Position numbers and translations under genes: made by a program
From: JAOUEA01 sp038249195
GTDB taxonomy: Bacteria > Actinomycetota > UBA4738 > HRBIN12
NCBI GenBank assembly: GCA_038249195.1
Contig: JBBRWM010000004.1
Coordinates: forward strand, 1 to 64,000
Direction: 5' to 3'
DNA: 64,000 nt
Shown here: piece by piece, positions 40,937 to 50,271 of the stretch
Layout: each line of letters begins with the position of its first letter
Position numbering within the stretch: position 1 is the stretch's first letter
The notes under the pieces: model-generated
Told to the model about the DNA's origin: nothing
The model's input: only the letters and a program-made list of their open reading frames with translations
The model's database searches: none

Positions 40937-41592
40937 TGAAGCAAGCCCATCCGTGAAGGGGGCCAGATGATGACCTCGGCCTTCCCGATGACCTTGTCGA
41001 TCGGGATGAACCCCAGGCCGAAGCGTGAGTCCAGCGAGTTCCCGCGGTTGTCTCCCATCACGAACAGGGATCCTGCGGGCACCGTTGTTGGTCCGAAGTC
41101 GGCGGTCTTCACGGTGAGGTAGGGCTCATCGAGCGGTTGATCGTTGACGTAGACCTGGCCGTCTTTGGCCGACACCACATCCCCGGGCAAGCCGATGACG
41201 CGCTTGATGAAGTCTTCGTTCTCGGGCTTCTGCACGCCGAGCCCCTGGAACATCCAGTGGAAGAACCCACCGACGACGCCGCGCTCAGGCTGCTGCTTGG
41301 GGTCGGGGTCCTCGAACACGATGATGTCGCCGCGCCGTGGGTCGTGGAAGTAGTAGGGGACCTTCGTCACGAGGACGCGGTCGCCCGGCAGCAGGGTCGG
41401 CTCCATGGAGCCCGACGGGATGAAGAAGGCCTGTACGAGGAGCGTCTTGATCAGCAGGGCCAGGATGAAGGCCATCAGGATCAGGCCTGGCAGTTCCCCC
41501 ATGAACTGGAGGACGGGGTTCCGCTGCTTCTTGGGGGGCGCGCTCGCAGGCTCGGGAGCCGCGAGCGACTCCGGCCCGGACGTCGTCTTCAC
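40933..41592 (-). CDS. lepB: Signal peptidase I
   Basis: 219 residues. A short cytosolic Pro/Ala-rich head, one membrane span (about 34-54) and the S26 catalytic domain: Ser in FFIPSGSMEPTLLPGDRVLV, Lys in FIKRVIGLPGD, and MGDNRGNSLDSRFGLGFIP. Removes Sec and Tat signal peptides outside the membrane. A second S26 enzyme (SodX) is at 49781. Confidence 0.95.
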   Translation of the reverse strand: MKTTSGPESLAAPEPASAPPKKQRNPVLQFMGELPGLILMAFILALLIKTLLVQAFFIPSGSMEPTLLPGDRVLVTKVPYYFHDPRRGDIIVFEDPDPKQQPERGVVGGFFHWMFQGLGVQKPENEDFIKRVIGLPGDVVSAKDGQVYVNDQPLDEPYLTVKTADFGPTTVPAGSLFVMGDNRGNSLDSRFGLGFIPIDKVIGKAEVIIWPPSRMGLLH

Positions 41593-41632
41593 CCGCCAAG
41601 AGTACCCGGGCGTTTCGGTCCTTGCGCGGCCT

Positions 41633-42706
41633 CTAGGTCCGCAGTCGCAACGTCAGCTCGACAGCCTTGCAGGACGCCCAGACCGGGGCGCCCTCGTGCA
41701 ATCCGAGGCGCGCGACGGAGCCGAGGGTGATCTCCGCCACCACGGGCGGCGCGGACGCGATGCGCACGCGCGCGCGCTCGCCTTCGATCGACAGGGCGGC
41801 GATCGGACCGTGCAGGAGGTTGCGAGCCGAGCCGCCCTCCGGCCGGGTCGTGTGCAGCACGACGTCGGCGGGTCGGAGCGTCGCGGTCACCCCGTCGAAC
41901 TGGGTGCGGGGCTCACCGGCGGGCCAGGCCACGACCAGGGTTCCATCGCCGGTGCGCAACAGTCCCGCCCCCTCCTCCAGCGGCTCGAGCCGGCCCGCGT
42001 ACAGGTTCAGGCCGACGAGGTCGGCGACGTAGGGGGACCGCGGATCCTGCCGGAGCTCGGCCGGCGTCCCTGCCTGCGTGATGTTCCCGCCCTCGAGTAC
42101 CACGAGACGGTCCGCGAGGGTCATCGCCTCCACGGGGTCGTGGGTCACCAGCACGCGCACGCCGGGGAACGTGGCCAGGGTTGACCGGATGACCGGGCGG
42201 AGTCCCTCACGCGCTCGCACGTCGAGGGACGACGACGGCTCGTCCAAGAGGAGCAACGCCGGCTCGCCGATCAGCGACCGCGCGAGCGCGACCCGCTGTG
42301 CCTCTCCGCCCGACAGGTGGGCGGGGCGCGCGTCCATGCGGCCGGGGGGGACGCCGAGGGTCGCGAGGAGCTCCCGCGCGCGCGTCCGGGCTCCCCCTTT
42401 CGAGCGGCCGCCGGCCCGCAAAGGGAACGCCGCGTTCTCCACGGCGGACAGGCGAGGGAACAGCCGCAGGTCCTGGAACACCACGCCGATGGGTCGGTGT
42501 TGCGGCGGCAGCGCCGACAGGTCCACGCCGTCCAACTCGATCCGAGCGGAGTCAGCGTCCTCCAGGCCCGCGAGCGCCCGCACGAACGTCGACTTGCCCG
42601 ACCCGTTGGGACCGAGCAAGGCGACCGTGGCGCCGGCCTCCGCGTCGAGCGAGGCGTCGAGGGTGAACCCCTCTCGTTCGAGGCGGACCTCGGCGTGCAG
42701 GCTCAT
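41633..42706 (-). CDS. modC: Molybdate ABC transporter ATP-binding protein
   Basis: 357 residues from ATG 42706. Walker A LLGPNGSGKSTFVRAL, signature HLSGGEAQRVALARSL, Walker B ALLLLDEPSSSLD, switch His LVTHDPVEAM. Residues about 285-355 are a TOBE/Mop domain (NLLHGPIAALSIEGERARVR) typical of ModC. The ATG overlaps the modB stop. The open frame continuing to 43387 is antisense to modB. Confidence 0.93.
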   Translation of the reverse strand: MSLHAEVRLEREGFTLDASLDAEAGATVALLGPNGSGKSTFVRALAGLEDADSARIELDGVDLSALPPQHRPIGVVFQDLRLFPRLSAVENAAFPLRAGGRSKGGARTRARELLATLGVPPGRMDARPAHLSGGEAQRVALARSLIGEPALLLLDEPSSSLDVRAREGLRPVIRSTLATFPGVRVLVTHDPVEAMTLADRLVVLEGGNITQAGTPAELRQDPRSPYVADLVGLNLYAGRLEPLEEGAGLLRTGDGTLVVAWPAGEPRTQFDGVTATLRPADVVLHTTRPEGGSARNLLHGPIAALSIEGERARVRIASAPPVVAEITLGSVARLGLHEGAPVWASCKAVELTLRLRT

Positions 42707-43494
42707 CGGGTCCACAGCCGGTCGCGCAGGAGCGCCAGCACGACCAGGGACAGGGCAACGAGCAGGAGCGAGATCACGACGGCGGCCCCCGGGTCGGTCT
42801 GCCGCGTCTGATACACGGCGAGCGGCAACGTCTGGGTGCGTCCCGCGAGGTTTCCCGCGAAGGTGATCGTGGCGCCGAACTCGCCCAGCGCACGCGCCCA
42901 TGCGAGCACCGCCCCGGCCAGGAGCTGGGGCGCGAGCATGGGCAGCGTGATGCGGCGGAACACGTAGCGGCGTGACGCGCCGGCCGCGGAGGCAGCGTCC
43001 TCGAGACGGGGGTCGAGCGAGCGCAGCCCCGACTCCGCCGCGATCACGAACAGCGGGATCGAGACGAAGGTCGCCGCCACCACGGCGCCCGCGGTGGTGA
43101 AGGGGAGCTGGATCCCGAGCGCGTCGTGGAGCCAGCGGCCCACGACGCCGCTGCGTCCGAGGGCGGCGAGCAGCGCGATCCCCCCGACGACCGGGGGAAG
43201 GACGATCGGCAGGATCACCACGGCTCGGAGCACGTTCCGCCCCCGGAACCTGCCACGCGCCAGCACCCACGCGATGGGGGATCCGAGCAGCACCGACAGG
43301 AAGGTGGCCGCGAGCGAGACCTGCAACGACAGCCGCAGCGCGGTCCAGGCTCCCTGACCGGACAACGCCGCCACCGCGTGAGCCCATGGAGCTCGGATCA
43401 GCAGCGCCACCACGGGAAGCGCGACGAACGCGGTCCCGAGCGCGGCGAGCGCCACCACGACGGGATGCAGACGATGTCGAGCGGTCGTGCTCAC
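42703..43494 (-). CDS. modB: Molybdate ABC transporter permease
   Basis: 263 residues from GTG 43494, which overlaps the modA stop (GTGA). About five or six membrane spans, with the permease EAA loop EDAASAAGASRRYVFRRITL and GEFGATITFAGN, the latter diagnostic for ModB/CysW-type permeases. Longer upstream frames are antisense to modA. Confidence 0.93.
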   Translation of the reverse strand: MSTTARHRLHPVVVALAALGTAFVALPVVALLIRAPWAHAVAALSGQGAWTALRLSLQVSLAATFLSVLLGSPIAWVLARGRFRGRNVLRAVVILPIVLPPVVGGIALLAALGRSGVVGRWLHDALGIQLPFTTAGAVVAATFVSIPLFVIAAESGLRSLDPRLEDAASAAGASRRYVFRRITLPMLAPQLLAGAVLAWARALGEFGATITFAGNLAGRTQTLPLAVYQTRQTDPGAAVVISLLLVALSLVVLALLRDRLWTR

Positions 43495-44279
43495 GGGGGA
43501 GGCGGCAGGAACCCGAAGGTGCGAAGGGTGGCCTGCCCCGGGCCCTGGGCCACGTCCCGCAGGAACGACCGTGCCGTGGATGTCGCGGCGGCGCCGTCCA
43601 CCACCGCGATCGGGTAGATGGCGACCACGTTCACCGCACTCGGGATGGTGACCGACCTCACCGTGGCCGCCACCGCCTGCGTCACGTCGGACGCGTACAC
43701 GATCGCGGCGTCCGCCTCGCCGCCCGCGATCTTGGCTACCACCGAGGCGTCGTCCTCCTCGTTGGACACGACGTTCGCCTCGGCGCGCTGGACGACCCCC
43801 GCGTTTGCCAGCGTTTGACGCGCGTAGTCCCCCACGGGAACGCCGGGGGCGGCAAGGACCAGCGCCACGCCGTCGTTCGCGAGGTCGCCGATGGAGCCGA
43901 TGTTCGCTGGGTTGTCGTTCGGTGTGATGACGATCAGCTCGTTCTCGGCGAAGTCCACGCGGTCGGAGACGCCCGTCTTGGCGGCCACATCGTCCATCCA
44001 CGTCCCGCTCGCCGAGGCGAACACATCGGCCGTTCCCTCGGACTCGATCTGGCTCGCAAGGCCGTCGCTCGGTCCGAAGTTGAACGTTACGGTGGTACCC
44101 GGGTGCGCCGTCTGGAAGTCCTTGCCGATCTGCGTGAAGGCCGCGGTGAGCGAGGACGCAGCGAACACCGTCAGCTCCTGCGCGCCGTCGCCGCCGTTGG
44201 CGGGCGCCGCCGAACCCGAGCAGGCGGCGCACAGCGCGGCGATGGTGATGGTGATGGGAACCACCAGCACGCGGCGCAT
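43491..44279 (-). CDS. modA: Molybdate-binding lipoprotein
   Basis: 262 residues. A lipoprotein signal (MRRVLVVPITITIAALCAAC, lipobox ALCAAC) anchors the solute-binding protein. ModA features: LTVFAASSLTAAFTQIGKDF, FNFGPSDGLASQIE, ADVFASASGTWMDD, and VYASDVTQA near the C-terminus. Captures molybdate or tungstate for ModBC. Lies 49 bases after the HTH-TOBE gene on the same strand. Confidence 0.93.
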   Translation of the reverse strand: MRRVLVVPITITIAALCAACSGSAAPANGGDGAQELTVFAASSLTAAFTQIGKDFQTAHPGTTVTFNFGPSDGLASQIESEGTADVFASASGTWMDDVAAKTGVSDRVDFAENELIVITPNDNPANIGSIGDLANDGVALVLAAPGVPVGDYARQTLANAGVVQRAEANVVSNEEDDASVVAKIAGGEADAAIVYASDVTQAVAATVRSVTIPSAVNVVAIYPIAVVDGAAATSTARSFLRDVAQGPGQATLRTFGFLPPPP

Positions 44280-44328
44280 CCGCCGAGGCTACAGGTTCAT
44301 TCGGTTGGCGAGCAAGGGAAAGCTGGTG

Positions 44329-44721
44329 TTAGTCGTCCGGAAGGTTCACCATCACGCTCGTCGCCTTGACCGTCGCCACAGCCTCCATCCCCACCTCCAG
44401 CTTCAACTGATCCACCGCCTCGCGCGTGATGAACGCGAGTACACGATGAGGCCCGGCCTGGATCTCGACCGTGGCGCTGAGGACGTCGCGCTTGATCTCC
44501 GTGATGACGCCCGGGAAGCGGTTGCGGGCGCTCCCGGCGGCGATGGGCTGCCAACCTTGCCGATCCGCGAGCAGGCGTGCGACCTCCGACGCCGCGACGA
44601 CGCGCTGGCCGCCCTCGGTCCGCGAGACCGCGAGCTTGCCCTCCCGCTCCCAGCGGCGCAGCGTCTCCACGCGCACGCCCAGAGCTTTCGCCGCCTCCCC
44701 GATCCGGTACGTCTCCGACAT
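44329..44721 (-). CDS. MerR-type HTH protein with TOBE/Mop domain (molybdate regulator)
   Basis: 130 residues. N-terminal MerR-like winged helix (YRIGEAAKALGVRVETLRRW EREGKL) fused to a single Mop/TOBE domain (about 65-128, RNRFPGVITEIKRDVLSATV, then EVGMEAVATVKATSVMVNLP). Mop domains bind molybdate, so this should sense molybdate and control the modABC genes directly downstream. It is a compact alternative to ModE, which uses a LysR-like HTH. Operator not identified. Confidence 0.87.
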   Translation of the reverse strand: MSETYRIGEAAKALGVRVETLRRWEREGKLAVSRTEGGQRVVAASEVARLLADRQGWQPIAAGSARNRFPGVITEIKRDVLSATVEIQAGPHRVLAFITREAVDQLKLEVGMEAVATVKATSVMVNLPDD

Positions 44722-44746
44722 GATCGCGAGGATACGGTCGCCGCGG

Positions 44747-45727
44747 TCAAACCGCGAACCGCACGTGCAGGATGTCGCCCTCCGCGACGGCGTAGTCCTT
44801 GCCCTCCACGCGGATCTTCCCGGCCGACCTCGCGACTCCCATCGAGCCCTGCGCGACGAGTTCGTCGTAGCCGATCACGTCCGCGCGGATGAAGCCGCGC
44901 TGGAGGTCGGTGTGGATGACGCCGGCGGCCTCGGGCGCGTGCGCGCCGCGGCGTACCTCCCAGGCTCGGGTCTCGTCCTCACCCGTGGTGAGGAATGTGA
45001 TGAGGTCGAGCGCTCCATAGCTGGCGTGGATCACGCGCTCGAGGCCGGGCTCGGCCACGCCGAACTCCTCGAGCAGCGCGCGGGCTTCGTCGGGGTCCAT
45101 CTCCGCGGTCTCGGCCTCGATCGAGGCGTAGACGGCCACGGCGTCATCGGCCGTGAGTTCCGGTGGAACCTCCAGGCCCTCCTCGAGGTTCGCCACCACC
45201 ACCTCGGGCTTCGACGTGAGCGGCGCGATGCCGCGGAGCACCTCCGCCTCGGCGGGCTCGAGTCCGGCGCCGCGTAGGGGCGTTTCGGCCTCCAGCGCGG
45301 ACTTCGCCTTCGCCAGCGCGGCTACCTCATCGTTCTCCTTGCCCTTCGCGCGCTTGCGGGCCTTCTCCAGCGCGGACTCGATCACGGCGAGGTCGGCCAG
45401 GAGCAGTTCGGCGCGCACCTCGGCGAGCTCCGAGGCCGGCATCTGGTCGGGGCCGAAGCAGCGGATCACGAGCGCCAGCGCATCGACCTCCCGGAGCTGG
45501 GCCACGCCCTGCGCGCTCGACGTTCCCCCCGGGACGTCGACGAACCGCACCTGTGCAGGCACGGTCTTCAGCGAACCCTCAAGATCGGTAAGCACCTGCA
45601 GCCGTGGGTCGGGGACGGGGACGACCGCCACGTTCGCCCGGCCGCCGTGAGACCCGGCCCTGGTCAGCGCCGTGAAGAGCGTGGACTTGCCGGAGAACGG
45701 CACGCCGACGAGGCCGATGTCCTTCAT
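44747..45727 (-). CDS. ychF: YchF/DUF933-family GTPase/ATPase
   Basis: 326 residues, about 35 shorter than typical YchF. P-loop GLVGVPFSGKSTLFTALTRA, switch II RFVDVPGGTSSAQGVAQLRE (usual VDIAGL altered to VDVPGG) and a C-terminal TGS-like domain RGFIRADVIGYDELVAQGSM then EGDILHVRFAV. Obg-related translation-associated ATPase. The usual central coiled-coil insertion is shortened. Function is inferred from family. Confidence 0.88.
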   Translation of the reverse strand: MKDIGLVGVPFSGKSTLFTALTRAGSHGGRANVAVVPVPDPRLQVLTDLEGSLKTVPAQVRFVDVPGGTSSAQGVAQLREVDALALVIRCFGPDQMPASELAEVRAELLLADLAVIESALEKARKRAKGKENDEVAALAKAKSALEAETPLRGAGLEPAEAEVLRGIAPLTSKPEVVVANLEEGLEVPPELTADDAVAVYASIEAETAEMDPDEARALLEEFGVAEPGLERVIHASYGALDLITFLTTGEDETRAWEVRRGAHAPEAAGVIHTDLQRGFIRADVIGYDELVAQGSMGVARSAGKIRVEGKDYAVAEGDILHVRFAV

Positions 45728-46067
45728 GAGACCCCGAGGCTACCCCAAGGACCTCGAGGGTCGTTGGGCCGAAGGCCGCATCGACCGTTCGGACCCCAGA
45801 TACCGCCCTTCGGTCCCTGCGCCGCGCGCGCGATGCGTGCCGATGTAGCTCGAGAGACCGGGCGGGGTGGGGTGCCGCCAGACCCACTCCATCCCGCTTG
45901 GCTCGATGGCCTCGCCGCCCTCGCACCTGGGTTGGCGACGGAGCTGCGTCGAGGGATCGACGCACGTCCGGTGGGCCGGGGATCCGACGGCCCCGGCCCA
46001 CCGGCATCTCCCGCGCAGCGGGGCCCTACCCTGGCGGCGGGCCGACGCCGAGGTCTACCCTGCACCG
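45728..46067. other. Gap upstream of the cyclase gene, with strong hairpin
   Basis: CCGGTGGGCCGGGG (45968-45981) and its exact complement (45991-46004) form a 14-bp perfect stem with a nine-base loop. No T-run follows. TACCCT at 46055-46060 is a -10-like box seven bases before the ATG at 46068, so the hairpin would be upstream of the transcript and may instead end an incoming transcript. Nothing else is recognisable. Confidence 0.5.
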
Positions 46068-49000
46068 ATGATCTGCGCGCGTTGCGGTTCCGAGGCGCCT
46101 GCGGGCGCCAGGTTCTGTTCCTCCTGCGGCGCCCCCCTGGACGTTGCGACGGTCCAGGAAGAGCGCAAGCTCGTGTCGGTCCTGTTCGTCGATGTGGTGG
46201 GCTCGACGGCCCGCGCCGACGGCGCCGATCCGGAGGACGTGCGCGATCGGAACCAGCTCTACTACGGCGAGACGCGAACCCGCATCGAGCGTTTCGGCGG
46301 CGTCGTGGAGAAATACGTGGGCGACGCCGTCATGGCGGTCTTCGGCGCCCCGCTCGCCCACAGCGACGACGCCGTACGTGCGGTCGGCGCGGCCCTGAGC
46401 ATCCTCCAAGGGATCGAGCTCCTGAACGACCGGCATCGCGGGTTGGACCTGCACGCGAGGGTAGGGGTGTGCACCGGGGATGCCATGGTCGCCGTGGATG
46501 CCGCGCCTGCGGACGCGCTCGCCACCGGCGACGTCGTGAACACGGCGGCGCGGCTGCAGTCGGCCGCCCCGCCCGACGGCGCCGTGGTCGACGCGGAGAC
46601 GTTCCGCCTCGCCGGCCACGCGTACACGTTCCGCGAGCTCCCCGCCGTCCGCGCGAAGGGGAAGCGGGAGCCGGTGTCCGTCTGGCAGGTGGACGGCGCC
46701 CCGGCGGTTCCGGCTGGTCGACCCACCTCGGCGACACCGCTCGTTGGAAGGGAGCGGGAGCTGCTGCTCGTCTCGACATTGTGGGACCGCGTCTGCGCCG
46801 GCCGAACCCCGCACCTCATCACCTTGCTCGGACCGGCTGGCATCGGGAAGACCCGCTTGGCCCGGGAGGTCGCCGGGGTCGTGGAGGGAGGCGGTGGGAG
46901 CGTCCTGTGGGGGCGAAGCCTTCCCTACGAGGAACAGTCGCCGTACCGCTCCTTCGCCCGCATGGTCCGCCGCGTCGCCTCCATCTACGACAGCGACACG
47001 GCGGAAGTAGCTCGCGCGAAGCTCGCGGAGCTTGTCGCGTCCGTATTCCCGGAGGCGGAGGTCGCGGAGTCACGGGCTCACCTCGGGCAGCTGCTCGGCC
47101 TCCTCACTGCCAACGGCGTGGATGAGCAGATCCACCTGTACTTCGCGGCCCGCCGTTTCGTGGAGCTCCTTGCGTCGCGCTCCCCGCTGCTCCTGGTCTT
47201 CGAGGATGTTCACTGGGCCGACGAGGCGATGATGGAGCTCCTCGACTATCTCGTGGGCCACGTCGGCGACGAGCCGGTGGCGTTCCTCGCGCTCGCCCGC
47301 CCGGAGTTCCTCGAGGCCCGGCCCAGGTTCGGGGCGGGTCTGATGGGCCAGACCAGGCTGCCACTCGAGCCGCTCACGGCCGCCGAGTCCTTCGAGGTGG
47401 TCGAGTCCATCCTGGACACCGATCCCGCCACCGTGGCGCGCGTGGTCGAGCGGGCGGAGGGCAACCCGCTGTTCCTCGAGGAGCTCGCCGCGTCGGTGAC
47501 GAACGAGCCGGGGGTGGGCGAGTTGCCGACCACGGTCCGCGCGGCGATCGCAGCGCGGATCGACGCGCTGCCAACCCAGGCGCGCCTCGGCCTCCTGCAT
47601 GCGTCGGTCGTGGGGCAGACGTTCTGGCGCGCCGTTGTCGAAGGCATCGGCGGACTCGACGACGTCGACGCCGCCCTCGAGGCGCTCGAGTCGCGGGGTC
47701 TCATCGAGCGACGCCCCGACAGCCAGGTCGCCGACGATACCGAGTACGCCTTCAGGCACGTGCTGATCCGCGACGTCGCGTACGCGACCCTGCCTCGGGC
47801 CGTGCGTCGTGAGCTCCACGCCGCCACCGCACGCATGATCGAGTCTGCCGTGCCGGATCGCGACGAGCTCGCGTGGGTCCTCGCCGTGCACTGGCGGGAG
47901 GCGGGGGAGGCCGGGCGGGCGATGGAGTATCTGATCACGGCCGGCGATCGTGCGCTCGCGTCGCTTGCGGTGGAGCAGACGCACGATCTGTACAGCCAAG
48001 CCCTCGAGCTCGCGACCACCGAGGCGGATCGGCGGCGCATCCGGCTCCGGCGCGGGCTGGCCCTCTCGGAGCTCGAGGAGTTCGCGCGCGCCGACGTCGA
48101 GCTGGCGACCCTGATCCCCGACCTGGACGGCGACGACGAGGTTGAGGCAGTGATCGCGCGCGCCCGAGCGACGTTTTGGACCGAACAGGCCGAAGAGACG
48201 ATCGCGCTGGCCGACAGGGCCGTGGCGCTGGCGAGGGAGCGAGGCGCGGCGGACCTCGAAGCCGTCGCCCTCGGCCGGCTCGGCACAGCCCATGCGATGC
48301 GAGGTGCGGCCGGCGACCTCGACCGAGCGGTCGAATTCGGCGAGCGTGCGCTCCAGAGTTGGGTTCCCGGCGCTCGCCAGCCTGAGCTCGCCGAGCACCT
48401 GCACCTCCACGGGGACACGGTCTACTGGACGGGTGATCACGAGCGCACGCTCGAGATGGCCGACGCCGCCGGCGCGGTGGGCGGGCTCGAGCCCAGCAGC
48501 GCCGAGTACCTCCTTCGCGGCGCGGGCATGCGCGGGCTCGCCTTGTCGGCGATGGGTCGCTACGAGGAAGCGCTCGCGGCGGGCGAGGCCGCCTTGGCCA
48601 CGGCCCATCGGATCGGCCGGAGCGACAACGTCGTGACGAACTACTCCACGCTCACGCTGCGCGAGATCTTCTGGCTCGACGAGGCGGCGGAGCGCAGCGC
48701 CACCGTCAGGGACCGTCTCGGCCCATCCGCCTTCAACATGCCGTGGATGAACGCTCGCGCGGACCTCATCTGCACCGACCTGCTTCGCGAGGACATCGGC
48801 GCGGTCGAACGAGCATGGCCGAGCGCCTGGGAGGACGCGGCCGAGAGCCACGCGTGGGAACGATGGCTCGTCGGTGGGCGGCTCGCCGCGGTATGGGCAG
48901 CTGCAGCATCGGAGGCAGGCAGGCCGGACGACGCCCTCGGATGGGCCACGCGCGCGATCGGCATGGCCCGCTCGACCAGGCGGCGCAAGTACGAGATCGA

Positions 49001-49301
49001 CGCGACGATCACGGCGGGCCAGGCGCTGGCGACGCTGGGCCGCGCCGAGGAAGCGGTCGAGCGCCTCGGCGTGGCCATCGACATCGCCCAGGGGCGGGGC
49101 GGCTCGCCACTGCTGCGGTGGCGCGCCCGGGCGGCGTTCGCAACCGCCGCCTCCGCGCGCGTCGAGACCGGGGCCGAAGGGGAACGGCGCCTCCTTGAGG
49201 CGGTGGCCATCATCGATGGCATCTCCGACGGCCTCACCGAAGAGCGGGCGGCCCGCTACCGGGCGGCCCCGCAGGTGGCCAAGGTGCTGGAGCAGATATG
49301 A
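46068..49301 (+). CDS. Class III adenylate/guanylate cyclase-AAA ATPase-TPR regulator
   Basis: 1,077 residues from ATG 46068. Residues 1-22 are a zinc ribbon (CARCGSEAPAGARFCSSCGA). A class III cyclase domain (about 33-215) follows: VLFVDVVGSTARADGADPED with the first metal Asp, VVEKYVGDAVMAVFGAP with the second, and ATGDVVNTAARLQS. An AAA/NACHT-like ATPase (about 225-560) has GPAGIGKTRLAREVAG and LLLVFEDVHWADEAMMELLD. The last 500 residues are TPR-like helical repeats. This architecture is common in actinobacteria as a signalling protein; the cyclase residues look intact, but activity is unproven. The long antisense frame is an artefact. Confidence 0.9.
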   Translation: MICARCGSEAPAGARFCSSCGAPLDVATVQEERKLVSVLFVDVVGSTARADGADPEDVRDRNQLYYGETRTRIERFGGVVEKYVGDAVMAVFGAPLAHSDDAVRAVGAALSILQGIELLNDRHRGLDLHARVGVCTGDAMVAVDAAPADALATGDVVNTAARLQSAAPPDGAVVDAETFRLAGHAYTFRELPAVRAKGKREPVSVWQVDGAPAVPAGRPTSATPLVGRERELLLVSTLWDRVCAGRTPHLITLLGPAGIGKTRLAREVAGVVEGGGGSVLWGRSLPYEEQSPYRSFARMVRRVASIYDSDTAEVARAKLAELVASVFPEAEVAESRAHLGQLLGLLTANGVDEQIHLYFAARRFVELLASRSPLLLVFEDVHWADEAMMELLDYLVGHVGDEPVAFLALARPEFLEARPRFGAGLMGQTRLPLEPLTAAESFEVVESILDTDPATVARVVERAEGNPLFLEELAASVTNEPGVGELPTTVRAAIAARIDALPTQARLGLLHASVVGQTFWRAVVEGIGGLDDVDAALEALESRGLIERRPDSQVADDTEYAFRHVLIRDVAYATLPRAVRRELHAATARMIESAVPDRDELAWVLAVHWREAGEAGRAMEYLITAGDRALASLAVEQTHDLYSQALELATTEADRRRIRLRRGLALSELEEFARADVELATLIPDLDGDDEVEAVIARARATFWTEQAEETIALADRAVALARERGAADLEAVALGRLGTAHAMRGAAGDLDRAVEFGERALQSWVPGARQPELAEHLHLHGDTVYWTGDHERTLEMADAAGAVGGLEPSSAEYLLRGAGMRGLALSAMGRYEEALAAGEAALATAHRIGRSDNVVTNYSTLTLREIFWLDEAAERSATVRDRLGPSAFNMPWMNARADLICTDLLREDIGAVERAWPSAWEDAAESHAWERWLVGGRLAAVWAAAASEAGRPDDALGWATRAIGMARSTRRRKYEIDATITAGQALATLGRAEEAVERLGVAIDIAQGRGGSPLLRWRARAAFATAASARVETGAEGERRLLEAVAIIDGISDGLTEERAARYRAAPQVAKVLEQI

Positions 49302-49323
49302 GCGGCGGCGTCGGCGCCTGGTT

Positions 49324-49716
49324 CTAGGACTTGGTCTCCCAGAAGATCTTCGCGAGGTCGTCGATAGCGTCCAGCAGCTGCTGACCCTGCGCGGGGTCGA
49401 TCGACTTCTTGGCGTCGCCGGCGAGCTTGGTCGCCTTCCAGAACTTCTCGTGGAGGTCGGGGTACTTCTCGACGTGCTCGGGCTTGAAGTAGTCGGTCCA
49501 CAGCACCCAGAGGTGCTCCTTGACCATGTTGGCGCGCTCTTCCTTGATGACGACGGCACGCTCGCGGAAGACCGGATCCTCGTTGCCCTGGTACTTCTCC
49601 TGGCAGCCCTTCACGGACTCGGCCTCGATACGGGCCTGGGCTGGGTCGTAGACCCCGCACGGCAGGTCGCAGTGGGCGTGGACGGAGCGGCGCGGCTTGA
49701 GGAATGCTTCGAGCAT
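49324..49716 (-). CDS. sodN: Nickel superoxide dismutase
   Basis: 130 residues. The nickel hook HCDLPCGVYDPAQAR begins at residue 15, so residues 1-14 (MLEAFLKPRRSVHA) are the cleaved propeptide; the mature N-terminal His, Cys2 and Cys6 bind Ni. The remaining helical bundle (KEHLWVLWTDYFKPEHVEKY) is typical. A strong ribosome binding site, GGAGGAGG, precedes the ATG. Adjacent and divergent is its maturation protease SodX. Confidence 0.96.
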   Translation of the reverse strand: MLEAFLKPRRSVHAHCDLPCGVYDPAQARIEAESVKGCQEKYQGNEDPVFRERAVVIKEERANMVKEHLWVLWTDYFKPEHVEKYPDLHEKFWKATKLAGDAKKSIDPAQGQQLLDAIDDLAKIFWETKS

Positions 49717-49780
49717 GGAACCTCCTCCTTCGGCGGATGAGCCTTCATCCGCAACCTATCACCGACGTCCGGAACGGATC

Positions 49781-50203
49781 GTGGCGGCCGTCGCAGGCGC
49801 CGCCGCCGCGGGGCTGGGGTGGGCGGCTCTTCGGTTCCGCCCAGCGCGCGTCGCGATCGAGGGCTCGTCGATGGAGCCGACACTCCTGCCGGGCGACTGG
49901 GCGCTCGTGGTCGAGCCTCGCTTTTACCGCGTGGGCGACGTCGTGGTGGTTGCGCACCCGGATCGCCCCGGCTACGAGATGGTGAAGCGGATCGTGGCGG
50001 CCCCCGGGGACGCCGTGGCGGATGCTCGCCTGGGCCGGGCGCAGTGGTGGGTCGAGGGCGACCACGCTTCCTCGACCGATTCTCGGCATTTCGGCCCCGT
50101 GCGTCGCGACGCCCTCAGGGCGAAGGTCGTGCTCATCTACTGGCCCATGCACCGGCGCCGCCGCGTTGTCAGACACCCGATCGTTTCCAGCGGCACCCGG
50201 TAA
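49781..50203 (+). CDS. sodX: NiSOD maturation protease SodX (S26 family)
   Basis: 140 residues from GTG 49781, chosen because this length fits SodX and leaves a 64-base divergent promoter region; an alternative ATG at 49715 would overlap the sodN ribosome binding site. One N-terminal span (AAVAGAAAAGLGWAALRF), catalytic Ser in EGSSMEPTLLPGDWALV, catalytic Lys in GYEMVKRIVAAPGD and GDHASSTDSRHFGPV. It cuts the SodN propeptide before His. Confidence 0.88.
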   Translation: MAAVAGAAAAGLGWAALRFRPARVAIEGSSMEPTLLPGDWALVVEPRFYRVGDVVVVAHPDRPGYEMVKRIVAAPGDAVADARLGRAQWWVEGDHASSTDSRHFGPVRRDALRAKVVLIYWPMHRRRRVVRHPIVSSGTR

Positions 50204-50271
50204 CGCCACGACCGGATCCGGCCGATACGCATCGCATGGTGTCATCCTCGCGTCCCCCGTACGCTCGTTCC

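Noticed and set aside
47070..49559. 829-residue minus-strand frame
   Set aside because: Antisense to the cyclase-ATPase-TPR gene, whose domains are clear on the plus strand.
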